Assembly: GCA_905201895.1 (NCBI GenBank)
Contig: CAJKPX010000006.1
Coordinates: forward strand, 1-64,000
Source: an uncultured Eubacteriales bacterium
Lineage (GTDB): Bacteria > Bacillota > Clostridia > Oscillospirales > CAG-272
Direction: 5' to 3'
DNA: 64,000 bases
Both the position numbers and the translations under genes were made by a program. Shown piece by piece: positions 50,469 through 57,854 of this stretch (positions are counted from its first letter, which is position 1; every line of letters starts with the position of its first letter). The notes below the pieces were generated by a model. That model was not told the origin of the DNA, did no database searches, and saw only the letters and a list, made by a program, of their open reading frames with translations.

Positions 50469-50517
50469 AAGAACCGTCTCCCTCTCTGCTTTGATGAGGT
50501 GAGACGGTTCTTTTTGA
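50469..50517 (+). terminator. Terminator after the rhamnosidase gene
   Basis: AAGAACCGTCTC (50469-50480) pairs with GAGACGGTTCTT (50501-50512), followed by TTTTT. Confidence 0.88.
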
Positions 50518-50566
50518 TAAAAAATACATTTTGTCGCTTTTTTTTGCATAATCCGAACATTTTTAC

Positions 50567-50595
50567 TTGACAAAAGCAACCAAAGCATGTATAAT
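50567..50595 (+). promoter_or_regulatory. SigA-type promoter of the DUF2752-like gene
   Basis: TTGACA (50567-50572), 17 nt, TATAAT (50590-50595). Confidence 0.85.
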
Positions 50596-50615
50596 ATGAA
50601 TTGAGGATAAAGAAT

Positions 50616-51029
50616 ATGAAGAAGTTATGGATAAAATATAAGACCTGCGTGGGTGCGATCGCTGCAATTGCAATTCTTGTGGTGGTCCTGCAGCTTTTTG
50701 GTGTAACCTGTATCATCAAGCACCTCACGGGGATCTCCTGCCCCGGTTGCGGCATGACGCGCGCCTGCATGAGCGCGCTGCGGCTTGATTTTTCGGCGGC
50801 ATTTGCCTATCATCCGCTCTGGATCGCATTGCCCGTTGCTTTAGGATCGCTGACCGTTTGCAAAATCAAGCATCGCACTCGTAGCTTCCGCGCCATTCTT
50901 GCAGGCTCGTTGCTGCTCCTCTTTGCCGTCTATTTGTGGCGCATGCTCGCGCAAAACGGCAACGTTGTGGTCTTTGAGCCGCAAAACGGAGCAATCGCAC
51001 GCCTTTTGCGTTCTGTTTTTCAAATATGA
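50616..51029 (+). CDS. DUF2752-like small membrane protein
   Basis: This 137-residue protein has three to four membrane helices and the family hallmark TGISCPGCGMTRACMSALR (CPGCGxTR) between helices one and two, followed by FSAAFAYHPLWIALP. The function of DUF2752 is unknown. It is often next to small TM proteins like the one downstream, as here. ATG 50616 follows GAGG at 9 nt and is preferred over the in-frame TTG at 50601. Confidence 0.85.
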   Translation: MKKLWIKYKTCVGAIAAIAILVVVLQLFGVTCIIKHLTGISCPGCGMTRACMSALRLDFSAAFAYHPLWIALPVALGSLTVCKIKHRTRSFRAILAGSLLLLFAVYLWRMLAQNGNVVVFEPQNGAIARLLRSVFQI

Positions 51030-51074
51030 GCCGATATGGCTTCATATAAAAAAATTTGAAAGGAAAAGACACCT

Positions 51075-51473
51075 ATGCAACCCATGAAAACAAACCGTAG
51101 CCTCATCATGCTCCTTCTGCTCTCGGTTGTAACCTGCGGCATCTATGAGATCTACTTCCTCTGGAAGATGATCCAGGATACCAATACGCTCTGCGCAGAC
51201 GACGGCAAAAAGACCCCCGGCCTGCTCGCATTCATTCTGCTCTCGTTCATCACCTGCGGAATTTATGCCATCGTTTGGTGGTATCAGCTCGCAGAGCGTC
51301 TGCATGATACCGGCGTAAGACGCAACGTGGACGCAGGCGTTACCGGCGGCTCCTTCCTGCTTTGGATGATCGTTGGCTCATTCCTCTGTGGAATCGGTTC
51401 GTTCTACGCGCTCTACATGGTCCTTCGCGCGCTGAACCGTCTGTCGGTTGAGTACAACTCGCGCCTCGCTTGA
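51075..51473 (+). CDS. DUF4234-like small membrane protein
   Basis: This 132-residue protein has three hydrophobic helices. Two copies of the motif VTCGIYEIYFLW and ITCGIYAIVWWYQL (tCGIYxIxWxY) mark the DUF4234 family. The function is unknown. It follows the DUF2752-like gene by 45 nt and has its own AAAGGAA site, so the two are likely cotranscribed and may act together at the membrane. A strong shared terminator ends the unit. Confidence 0.82.
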   Translation: MQPMKTNRSLIMLLLLSVVTCGIYEIYFLWKMIQDTNTLCADDGKKTPGLLAFILLSFITCGIYAIVWWYQLAERLHDTGVRRNVDAGVTGGSFLLWMIVGSFLCGIGSFYALYMVLRALNRLSVEYNSRLA

Positions 51474-51486
51474 TTGCGCATCAACT

Positions 51487-51540
51487 AAAAAAAAGCAAAC
51501 GCCCCGTTCCAATCAACAGGAACGGGGCGCGTCGCTTTTT
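51487..51540. terminator. Strong bidirectional terminator
   Basis: CGCCCCGTTCC (51500-51510) pairs perfectly with GGAACGGGGCG (51519-51529). A-run before and T-run after serve both the DUF4234 gene (+) and the SASP unit (-). Confidence 0.9.
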
Positions 51541-51716
51541 GTCATGCGAGTCAACAGCTTGAGCTCTGCCGACCTTGGGCGACCTCGACGCTGCCGCAAA
51601 GAGAGTTCGGGTTTGACCTGCTCTCCCCGACGTATCCACGTCTTGCGGCTGCACCGAGTGCATCACTCACCACTCAAGCGAGCTGTGAGCAACGGTTTGG
51701 GAACTCCGGGTCAAGC
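51541..51716 (-). ncRNA. Possible structured RNA downstream of the SASP gene
   Basis: About 175 nt without a frame lie between the SASP stop and a strong minus-strand terminator. On the minus strand GCCGCAAGA pairs with TCTTTGCGGC around a nested hairpin GACGT-GGAT-ACGTC and a GAGAG/CTCTC stem; further out GCTTGAG pairs with CTCAAGC. I could not match it to SRP RNA, 6S, RNase P or tmRNA. It may be a stable 3' UTR or a small RNA processed from the spore-protein transcript. Confidence 0.35.
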
Positions 51717-51914
51717 TTATTTCGTCTTGAGAGAGTTCTCGTAGGACTCGATCATCTTCTTAACCATCTGACCGCCTACCGAGCCGGCTTGCTTGGAGGT
51801 GAGGTCACCGTTGTAACCCTGCTTGAGGTTTACACCGACCTCGCTCGCAGCTTCCATCTTGAATCTCTCGAGTGCTTCCTTTGCCTCGGGGACAAGAGTT
51901 TTGTTGCTTGCCAT
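51717..51914 (-). CDS. Alpha/beta-type small acid-soluble spore protein
   Basis: This 65-residue protein has full family length, with the two conserved SASP blocks LERFKMEAASEVGVNL (including the GPR protease cleavage region) and GDLTSKQAGSVGGQMVKKMIE. It coats spore DNA, protecting it from UV and heat, and is degraded on germination. ATG 51914 follows CAGGAG. A SigG-like promoter is present upstream. With spoIIE it shows that the organism forms endospores. Confidence 0.96.
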   Translation of the reverse strand: MASNKTLVPEAKEALERFKMEAASEVGVNLKQGYNGDLTSKQAGSVGGQMVKKMIESYENSLKTK

Positions 51915-51930
51915 CGTTTTTCTCCTGTTC

Positions 51931-51964
51931 TGAACGGTATGCAAATCTTATGTACCGTTCATTC
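51931..51964 (-). promoter_or_regulatory. SigG/SigF-like promoter of the SASP gene within a dyad
   Basis: On the minus strand GAATGA (51959-51964), 17 nt, CATACCG (51935-51941) fits forespore sigma consensus. An inverted repeat TGAACGGTA (51931-51939) / TACCGTTCA (51953-51961) overlaps it. Confidence 0.55.
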
Positions 51965-52196
51965 CTTAGAATTCGCCGCACACAAGCTCCGTATCCGTTC
52001 GTCTATCTATATGATTGAGCTCGCGTTTTGCCGCGGCTCTGTCATTATTGTTCGCCCTCATGCTCGAAATATGAATGGAAATACTTTGCAGAAAAAAACG
52101 AATCACGCAAAAAATTGATGCAATTCGTCACAAAATGGGATACGGCTCCCGAAAATCAGATTGCTACTTCGCCGTTCTATAATTTATGATATAGGA

Positions 52197-52246
52197 AAAG
52201 GGCTGAACCGTCCGCTTTTTCAAGCATTTGGTTCAGCCCTTCTTTT
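52197..52246. terminator. Terminator of the phosphoesterase/peptide operon
   Basis: AAGGGCTGAACC pairs with GGTTCAGCCCTT (52230-52241), with a T-run to follow on either strand. Confidence 0.85.
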
Positions 52247-52250
52247 TCTT

Positions 52251-52388
52251 TTAGCCAAACAGCGAACCGAAATCGCCGCTGTCGTCGTTTCCGTTTACAT
52301 TATTGGAAACCGAGATCGACGTGGTGATGATATCGTGCTCGCAGATTTCAAGCGCTTCTGCCCAAGGGGCTACATAGTTTTTCTTCAT
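52251..52388 (-). CDS. 45-residue D[VI]IT.S peptide
   Basis: This short gene lies 20 nt downstream of the 1447-residue protein gene with a GGGGG ribosome site before ATG 52388, followed by a strong terminator. Product: MKKNYVAPWAEALEICEHDI, then ITTSISVSNNVNGNDDSGDF and GSLFG. There is no signal peptide. It shares with the peptide at 25410-25544 the layout K-x-Y-x-x-P, a hydrophobic stretch, D-[VI]-I-T-[CT]-S, then an Asn/Asp/Gly/Ser-rich tail. Both follow genes for large extracellular proteins or their partners. The function is unknown. Confidence 0.78.
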   Translation of the reverse strand: MKKNYVAPWAEALEICEHDIITTSISVSNNVNGNDDSGDFGSLFG

Positions 52389-52407
52389 TTTTCAGTTTCC
52401 CCCTTCG

Positions 52408-55400
52408 TCAGTTATTGATGCCCAGAATTTCGTCCAGAATCAGCTCGCCCACGTTTTCTCCAATCTCCAGAGCGTCTGCCTGGTTCCAATGCCACTGGTC
52501 ACTTCCCAGTATCTCTGCGCTACCGGCGGTTGCATTCCAACGGGTAATTGCGTATTGCGAGTTGTCTACTACATAGCAGTTTTCCACCGCCTCGGGAAGT
52601 CCCTTTTGCATGGAAATGAACGCGTTGTTGACGTCCTCCGTGTCGGCACTCGTGAGATTTTGCGTTTGCGAAATGGTGCCAACGATAATCGGAAGGTCCG
52701 ATGCATGAACCGTTCGACCCTCACCCGAAAGCGCCTGTGCAAGCGCGGAAAGATCGGTGCGCACGTCGGAGCAGAAATACACGAATGCCCTTTGGTACTC
52801 CGTGGGATTGGCTCTGTTGGCGCAGCCCTGCATCCAATAGAGTCCCTTGATATTGATCTGATTATATCCGCCGTATTCGGAGAGCTCCAGAATATTTTTC
52901 TCAACCTGGTCGAGGAAATTTCTGTACATCCGACCCGTTACCGCACTATCGTAGTTAGCGATTTGCAGATACTCTGCGTAGCTCGGCGACACCCAGTTTC
53001 CATCCTGATGCGTGCTTCCCGTAGTATTGTTGAGCAGGCTGGAGCCGCCAAAGGCATATTTGATAAAGCCTGCCACTCTGTCCGTTTGCTCATTGTAGTA
53101 GGTTGAGAGAGCCTTTGCCATTCCTGCCTCGGGACCAACGTAGCTGACAGAGCTACCAAGATCAACGCCAAGTCCCAGCGTGGTATTTTGCCAAGGCAGA
53201 TCACGGTCGCGATTTCCGCTCGAATTATCTCTGGAATTACCTGCGTAGTGGATATTCGCATAACCCGTTTGCAGCTCGGGAGCCCAAAGATATGCGCTGT
53301 TCGCATCGGTGATCTTCGTGTAACCCGCTGCATTCGACTGACCTGCGATGAGGTAGATGTCGATGCTCTTATTTTCCGTCACGGTGCCGTCATCATCAAC
53401 GGTAAAGGATGTGGTCTTGGCTTCGCTGTATACGCGCTCCTGTGCACCCTTTTGCTGTGACCAAGCGCGCACCTCAAAGCGATAATCGCCTGCGGGGATA
53501 TTTTTGAGCGTGTAGCAGTAGAAGTAATCACCACCGTAGGAATCTGCCGTGATCGGCTCACCGCCGGCGAGGATGGATTCGTAAAGGTGATAACAATTGG
53601 TGTCAACCGTCTTGCCGTTGCAGGTAATCTCAAAGCCCAGCGCTTCGAGATCACGGTAATCACCCTTCAGGGTTGCAACAAAGCGTGTGTCAACCTTGTT
53701 TTCCTCATCGGCAGCTCCCGTCTGGAAGCCCTCCACAACAACCTCGGGTTGATTGATGATCGTAAATTCATCGAGCACCAATCCGTCCACCTGACGAACG
53801 GTCATCACAATTCGGTCACCGTCGACCTTCACCTCAGTGTATGCCGGAATCGCATCGTAGGGACTGATAATCGTTTGGCACTCCTCCACGTTGGGATTTC
53901 CGATCGCATCGTGGTTATAGGTGGTGGAACCAACCGTGGTGTAAACGGTACCCGTTCCCTTTTTGATCAGGTCGGGGGAATTCTTCGTTACGATCTCACC
54001 GTTTTTCATAGGATAGGTGCGCGTGACCAGATGCGAGTGACCCTGGATTACAAGGTCCACTCCGTGCGACTCAACCACATCGGCAAGCCATCCTCTGCTC
54101 TCTGCCTCTCCCGTTCTGTGATAGAAGGGAGCGTGTACAGTTACAATCGTCCATTTTGCATCGGCGTTTGCCGCGAGATCAGCTTCGAGCCAGGCTCTCT
54201 GTGCATCAAGGAAGACCTTGTCATCGTCTGCGGTTCTGGCATCTCCCGAGTTGAGGACCACAAAGTGAACGTCACCGTAATTGAAGGAATACACGGTCTC
54301 ATCGAGAAACTTTGCAAGGTTCTTCGCGCGGTCTCCCGTCAAGCCCTGGAGAATGGTGGAATCAAATGCAGCACTACCGCCATTGTTGGGATGATTGAAA
54401 TGATAATCGAAGAAAACGTTGCTGGTGGGTCCCTGACAATCGTGATTTCCCAATGCAGCAAAATGAGGAACGGTGGCGCCTCTTTCTCCCAGCGCCTTGA
54501 AGTAGAGATTCCAATGGTCGTGAATATAGTTGGATTCCACAAGGTCGCCCGTGTGGAGGATAAACGCGGGATCGCTCACCTGCTCAAACGCCTCGTCAAG
54601 TGCGGTCTGGGCATACATAAAGCCCTTGGTGCCTCTGGTAGAACCGTTCCAATTCGAGCCCTGGGTATCTCCAAATGCAATGAAGGAGAACGACTTGATA
54701 TTCTCCAATGCAGTTCTGAAGGTGTAGGACTTGCTCCAATCGGTTTCGCTGTTCAAAATACCGATCTGATACTCATAAACCGTTGCGGGAGTGAGCCCCG
54801 AAATATCCGCCTTGAAGAAATCCTCACCGTCAAATGCATACAGCTCATTTTCTCGGATCGCATCAACAACCGTCCAATCGGAGGCACCCTGTACTCTGTA
54901 ACGGAGCGCCATCGTGCCTGTTCCAACAAAATCCGTACGCGCGGTCCAAGCAAAGGCTCGGTCCTTTGCAGCATCGGTAAAGGAGGTTACAAGATTATAA
55001 ACGTTTGCATAGAAGCCTTCGTAGACCGGCTCGGTTGTATTGAGTGTATAACTGTTTTTGGTGACATCAATATATTCAACCGATGCCTCGGCAGCGCAAA
55101 CAGAGCCTTTGGAGAGCACACTGATCGAGGCTGCGCTCGAAAGCGCTGCATAGGCACCTCTGCGGATCACGCCACCGTTCGGAAGCCCGATCTCAACCAT
55201 GGTCATGCTCTGCGCGGGATTGATATATGCCTTCACGCGATAAACGCCGGTGCCATACGCACCCTCGGTCTGGTTTCCGCAAATTCTGATTCCCTCCTCC
55301 GAGATCGCAAAGAGCTCCGAGGTGCCGTGCGACACGGAAATCATTTCACCGGCATAGAGCAGACTGCAATCATACACCGCCTGCTTGCCGCTCGGAATCG

Positions 55401-56751
55401 AGATCGGAGTGTTTGCCGCCTCGTAAACCGCTTGTGACGTAAAGGAGAAATTATCAATCTCCACGGCACCGTCCTCACAACGGAGCACAAGGGAGGTCAT
55501 ATAAGGATCGGTTGTAACCTTTGCGTAATTTGCACTTGTACGGTAGCCTGTAACAAGCGTGCTTCCGTCGGGCTTGGTGATGGTGCTGGTGATGGTTTGT
55601 CCCTTCCACGCAATCCTTGCGTGATAGGTAACGTTGAGCATGGTTGCGGAATTGTAGGTGATATAGGTGTCGCCCGCGCGCACCTTGGTGCTTTTGTTGT
55701 TGAATTCGATTTGATTGTGGTATCCGCCGGGAGCAACGTAGAGCGCTCTGGTTTGACCGCTCACTGAACCAACCCCGGTTCCCTCACCCGTAACCTTGAA
55801 ATCAAACTCAAAAACGTATTCGTCGGTTGCGCTGTAATCTGCAACGTCAACCAGCTTCGTCCAATCAAATTTGATGCTGTTACCGGTGACCATCTTGACC
55901 ACGCCGTTCTCCAATGCGGGAGCCGTTCCGGTGTAGGTTGAGCTCGAAATGTTTGTTTCAACAGCCCAATAGCCGTTTGCATTCATCGCCTTGCTTTGGA
56001 AAACGATCTCATTTCCCGTGGGCGCATAGGTGGTTGTACCGTCACTGAAGCTGAAATTGCTGATCTCGATCGAACCGTCGCAGCAGCGGAATACCCAAGA
56101 CTTTGTATAATCGTTGATCCCTTTGTAGTCGTTGCTGGTTCTCGTACCGGTCAGGATCACGGTATTGCCGTTTTTCATGGTGGACTGCACGGTACCGTTG
56201 ACGTTATCCCAAACGAGCTCAAAGGAATATACGGTGTTGAGCGTATAGGTGCTTGTGTCGGTTGTGTTTTTTCCGCCTACGTAGATCTTGCTATCCTTTT
56301 GGAGATACACCTGATCCAGCCAACCGCCGATCCCAACGTAGAATTCGCGGATATAGTTTGTCTTTTCGGGACAAAAGACCGCACCGTTTCCGAAATCGGT
56401 TACCTTCAGATCAAATCGGATGGTGAAGGTTCCGCTTGTTTTGATCTGCGGGATATTGGTCCACTGCAGCTCCGCAGACTCCGCCTTGTCCAGATAGATC
56501 ACGCCGTTGCTGCTCGAGGGCGAGGCAAAGTCATAATACTTCTGACAGGAGCTGGGAGAGCTCTTTTTGAACTCTGCGGTCCAGAGTGCCGCGCTTCTGT
56601 CGAACAGATCATAGTCAAAGCTATCCGAATAGTCATCATTCGCTATGGTCGTAGCGGATACCGATGCAGTGAATAGCACGCTGACGGTCTGAAGCAGCAT
56701 CATCAGAACCAACAGAACGGAAATTGATTTTGTTGCCATTCTTCTTTTCAT
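52408..56751 (-). CDS. Giant secreted multidomain phosphoesterase plus SGNH esterase
   Basis: This 1447-residue protein has a signal peptide (ISVLLVLMMLLQTVSVLF). Two LamG/CBM-like beta-sandwich repeats follow (about 50-265 and 265-460, both ending DGxxEIxNFSF). Next are a fibronectin-like domain (near 600-680) and a purple-acid-phosphatase-like metallophosphoesterase with AFGDTQGS, HTGDLVES, LGNHDCQG, TVHAPFYH and IQGHSHL (about 690-905). A shared RFVATL Ig-like domain comes near 1020-1120, then a C-terminal SASA/sialate-esterase-like SGNH domain (IAGQSNAAGY near 1140, MQGCANR near 1310, DQWHWN near 1420). It likely removes phosphate and acetyl groups from extracellular glycans. ATG 56751 follows AGGAG. 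It heads an operon with the 45-residue peptide. Confidence 0.85.
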   Translation of the reverse strand: MKRRMATKSISVLLVLMMLLQTVSVLFTASVSATTIANDDYSDSFDYDLFDRSAALWTAEFKKSSPSSCQKYYDFASPSSSNGVIYLDKAESAELQWTNIPQIKTSGTFTIRFDLKVTDFGNGAVFCPEKTNYIREFYVGIGGWLDQVYLQKDSKIYVGGKNTTDTSTYTLNTVYSFELVWDNVNGTVQSTMKNGNTVILTGTRTSNDYKGINDYTKSWVFRCCDGSIEISNFSFSDGTTTYAPTGNEIVFQSKAMNANGYWAVETNISSSTYTGTAPALENGVVKMVTGNSIKFDWTKLVDVADYSATDEYVFEFDFKVTGEGTGVGSVSGQTRALYVAPGGYHNQIEFNNKSTKVRAGDTYITYNSATMLNVTYHARIAWKGQTITSTITKPDGSTLVTGYRTSANYAKVTTDPYMTSLVLRCEDGAVEIDNFSFTSQAVYEAANTPISIPSGKQAVYDCSLLYAGEMISVSHGTSELFAISEEGIRICGNQTEGAYGTGVYRVKAYINPAQSMTMVEIGLPNGGVIRRGAYAALSSAASISVLSKGSVCAAEASVEYIDVTKNSYTLNTTEPVYEGFYANVYNLVTSFTDAAKDRAFAWTARTDFVGTGTMALRYRVQGASDWTVVDAIRENELYAFDGEDFFKADISGLTPATVYEYQIGILNSETDWSKSYTFRTALENIKSFSFIAFGDTQGSNWNGSTRGTKGFMYAQTALDEAFEQVSDPAFILHTGDLVESNYIHDHWNLYFKALGERGATVPHFAALGNHDCQGPTSNVFFDYHFNHPNNGGSAAFDSTILQGLTGDRAKNLAKFLDETVYSFNYGDVHFVVLNSGDARTADDDKVFLDAQRAWLEADLAANADAKWTIVTVHAPFYHRTGEAESRGWLADVVESHGVDLVIQGHSHLVTRTYPMKNGEIVTKNSPDLIKKGTGTVYTTVGSTTYNHDAIGNPNVEECQTIISPYDAIPAYTEVKVDGDRIVMTVRQVDGLVLDEFTIINQPEVVVEGFQTGAADEENKVDTRFVATLKGDYRDLEALGFEITCNGKTVDTNCYHLYESILAGGEPITADSYGGDYFYCYTLKNIPAGDYRFEVRAWSQQKGAQERVYSEAKTTSFTVDDDGTVTENKSIDIYLIAGQSNAAGYTKITDANSAYLWAPELQTGYANIHYAGNSRDNSSGNRDRDLPWQNTTLGLGVDLGSSVSYVGPEAGMAKALSTYYNEQTDRVAGFIKYAFGGSSLLNNTTGSTHQDGNWVSPSYAEYLQIANYDSAVTGRMYRNFLDQVEKNILELSEYGGYNQINIKGLYWMQGCANRANPTEYQRAFVYFCSDVRTDLSALAQALSGEGRTVHASDLPIIVGTISQTQNLTSADTEDVNNAFISMQKGLPEAVENCYVVDNSQYAITRWNATAGSAEILGSDQWHWNQADALEIGENVGELILDEILGINN

Positions 56752-56794
56752 GATTTTTCTCCTACCTGTTTTTCATTTTTTGGTACTGAAATGA

Positions 56795-56824
56795 CAAAAA
56801 ATCGCTTATGGGGAAGCGATTTTT
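56795..56824. promoter_or_regulatory. 12-bp hairpin in the divergent region before the giant protein gene
   Basis: AAAAAATCGCTT (56795-56806) and AAGCGATTTTTT (56813-56824) form a perfect stem with a 6-nt loop. It sits 44 nt upstream of the minus-strand start, so it may act as an attenuator in the leader or as an operator for the divergent AraC regulator. Confidence 0.5.
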
Positions 56825-56856
56825 GTAGGTTATATCATCATTTTATCATATCGGTA

Positions 56857-56885
56857 TTGACTTTTCAAGACAGATATTGTATAAT
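56857..56885 (+). promoter_or_regulatory. SigA-type promoter of the AraC regulator gene
   Basis: TTGACT (56857-56862), 17 nt, TATAAT (56880-56885). Confidence 0.8.
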
Positions 56886-56918
56886 TATTAGCAAGAAGTT
56901 TACTTTTTGGAGGACATC

Positions 56919-57755
56919 ATGGGATCTCAAGGCTACCATAAAATCGGTCATACCTTTCTTGCTGAATTTTCCTCCTATATTTGCGGACACGAGGAGGCAG
57001 AGCTAACTCGGCGGGTACACTTTCACCGAAATTATGAGTTGATCGTTGTCCTTCGAGGACATTGCGTCTGTACCGTAAATAAAACAGCCTATCATCTGGA
57101 GCAGGGAGACGCAATTTTTATCCTTCCCTTTCAGAGTCACAGTTTCGCCCCCGAGGCAGATTCCGAGGTGCGATGCTCCGCATTTCACGAGCATATTATT
57201 CTCACGCTCTCACAAACGCTGAACGGAAACGTTCCAACGCCCCCCATATTCCATCCCTCCGACGAGGTATTTCAATTTTTCACCTCACAAATGCAAATGA
57301 TGTTCGGAAACGATAGCGGAATGATCAAGCGCATTACACCGCCTGCAAAGCGCATCAAGGTCAAGGGTGTGCTTTATGTGATCGAGAGTGAATTTCTCGC
57401 CCAGACCGAATTGATTTCGGGAAAGGGAGAAACCGACGCAACGATGGCAGTTGTCACATTTATCTCAAAAAACTTCAGGTCCAATATTTCTCTGGCAGAT
57501 GCTGCACGTGAGACCGGCTACAACTACCAGTATCTCTCCAGAACCTTCAATCAGATTCTCGGCTGCAATTTCAAATCCCTGCTCAACCAATACCGCATGG
57601 AATACGCCTTTTCTCTTTTACAGGACACTGAGCTTCCCCTCTCGCAGATCGCCTATGAAAGCGGATTTCAGAGTATCCGCTCCTTTAACAACACCTGCCA
57701 AAGAATATTTGGAAAAACACCGCGAGAATTGAAGCTGGAAAATCGTGTTCTGTAA
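56919..57755 (+). CDS. AraC-family transcriptional regulator (second in window)
   Basis: This 278-residue protein has an N-terminal cupin sensor (RVHFHRNYELIVVLRGHC, YHLEQGDAIFILPFQSHSF) and a C-terminal AraC DNA-binding domain: ISLADAARETGYNYQYLSRTF and LPLSQIAYESGFQSIRSFNNT, ending FGKTPRELK. It is probably a sugar-responsive activator. It is divergent from the 1447-residue secreted protein gene, with a 12-bp palindrome between them, which makes that gene its likely target. ATG 56919 follows GGAGG at 5 nt and is preferred to an in-frame TTG at 56907. Confidence 0.88.
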   Translation: MGSQGYHKIGHTFLAEFSSYICGHEEAELTRRVHFHRNYELIVVLRGHCVCTVNKTAYHLEQGDAIFILPFQSHSFAPEADSEVRCSAFHEHIILTLSQTLNGNVPTPPIFHPSDEVFQFFTSQMQMMFGNDSGMIKRITPPAKRIKVKGVLYVIESEFLAQTELISGKGETDATMAVVTFISKNFRSNISLADAARETGYNYQYLSRTFNQILGCNFKSLLNQYRMEYAFSLLQDTELPLSQIAYESGFQSIRSFNNTCQRIFGKTPRELKLENRVL

Positions 57756-57794
57756 ATCGCGCAGCTGATAAGGCGCTTTTCAAATTCTAATGAT

Positions 57795-57841
57795 AAAAAA
57801 ACAGTGCCGATACTCCAAAACGGAGCATCGGCGCTGTTTTT
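57795..57841. terminator. Bidirectional terminator between AraC and esterase genes
   Basis: ACAGTGCCGATACTCC pairs with GGAGCATCGGCGCTGT (one mismatch), with A- and T-runs on the two sides. Confidence 0.88.
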
Positions 57842-57854
57842 CTTCATTTTTTAT

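Noticed and set aside
51541..51716. SRP RNA, 6S RNA or RNase P RNA
   Set aside because: None of the conserved cores (for example the SRP GGAA tetraloop stem or the RNase P P4 sequences) can be found.
53587..55437. 616-codon open frame antisense to the giant secreted protein
   Set aside because: It is a codon-bias shadow of the well-supported minus-strand gene.
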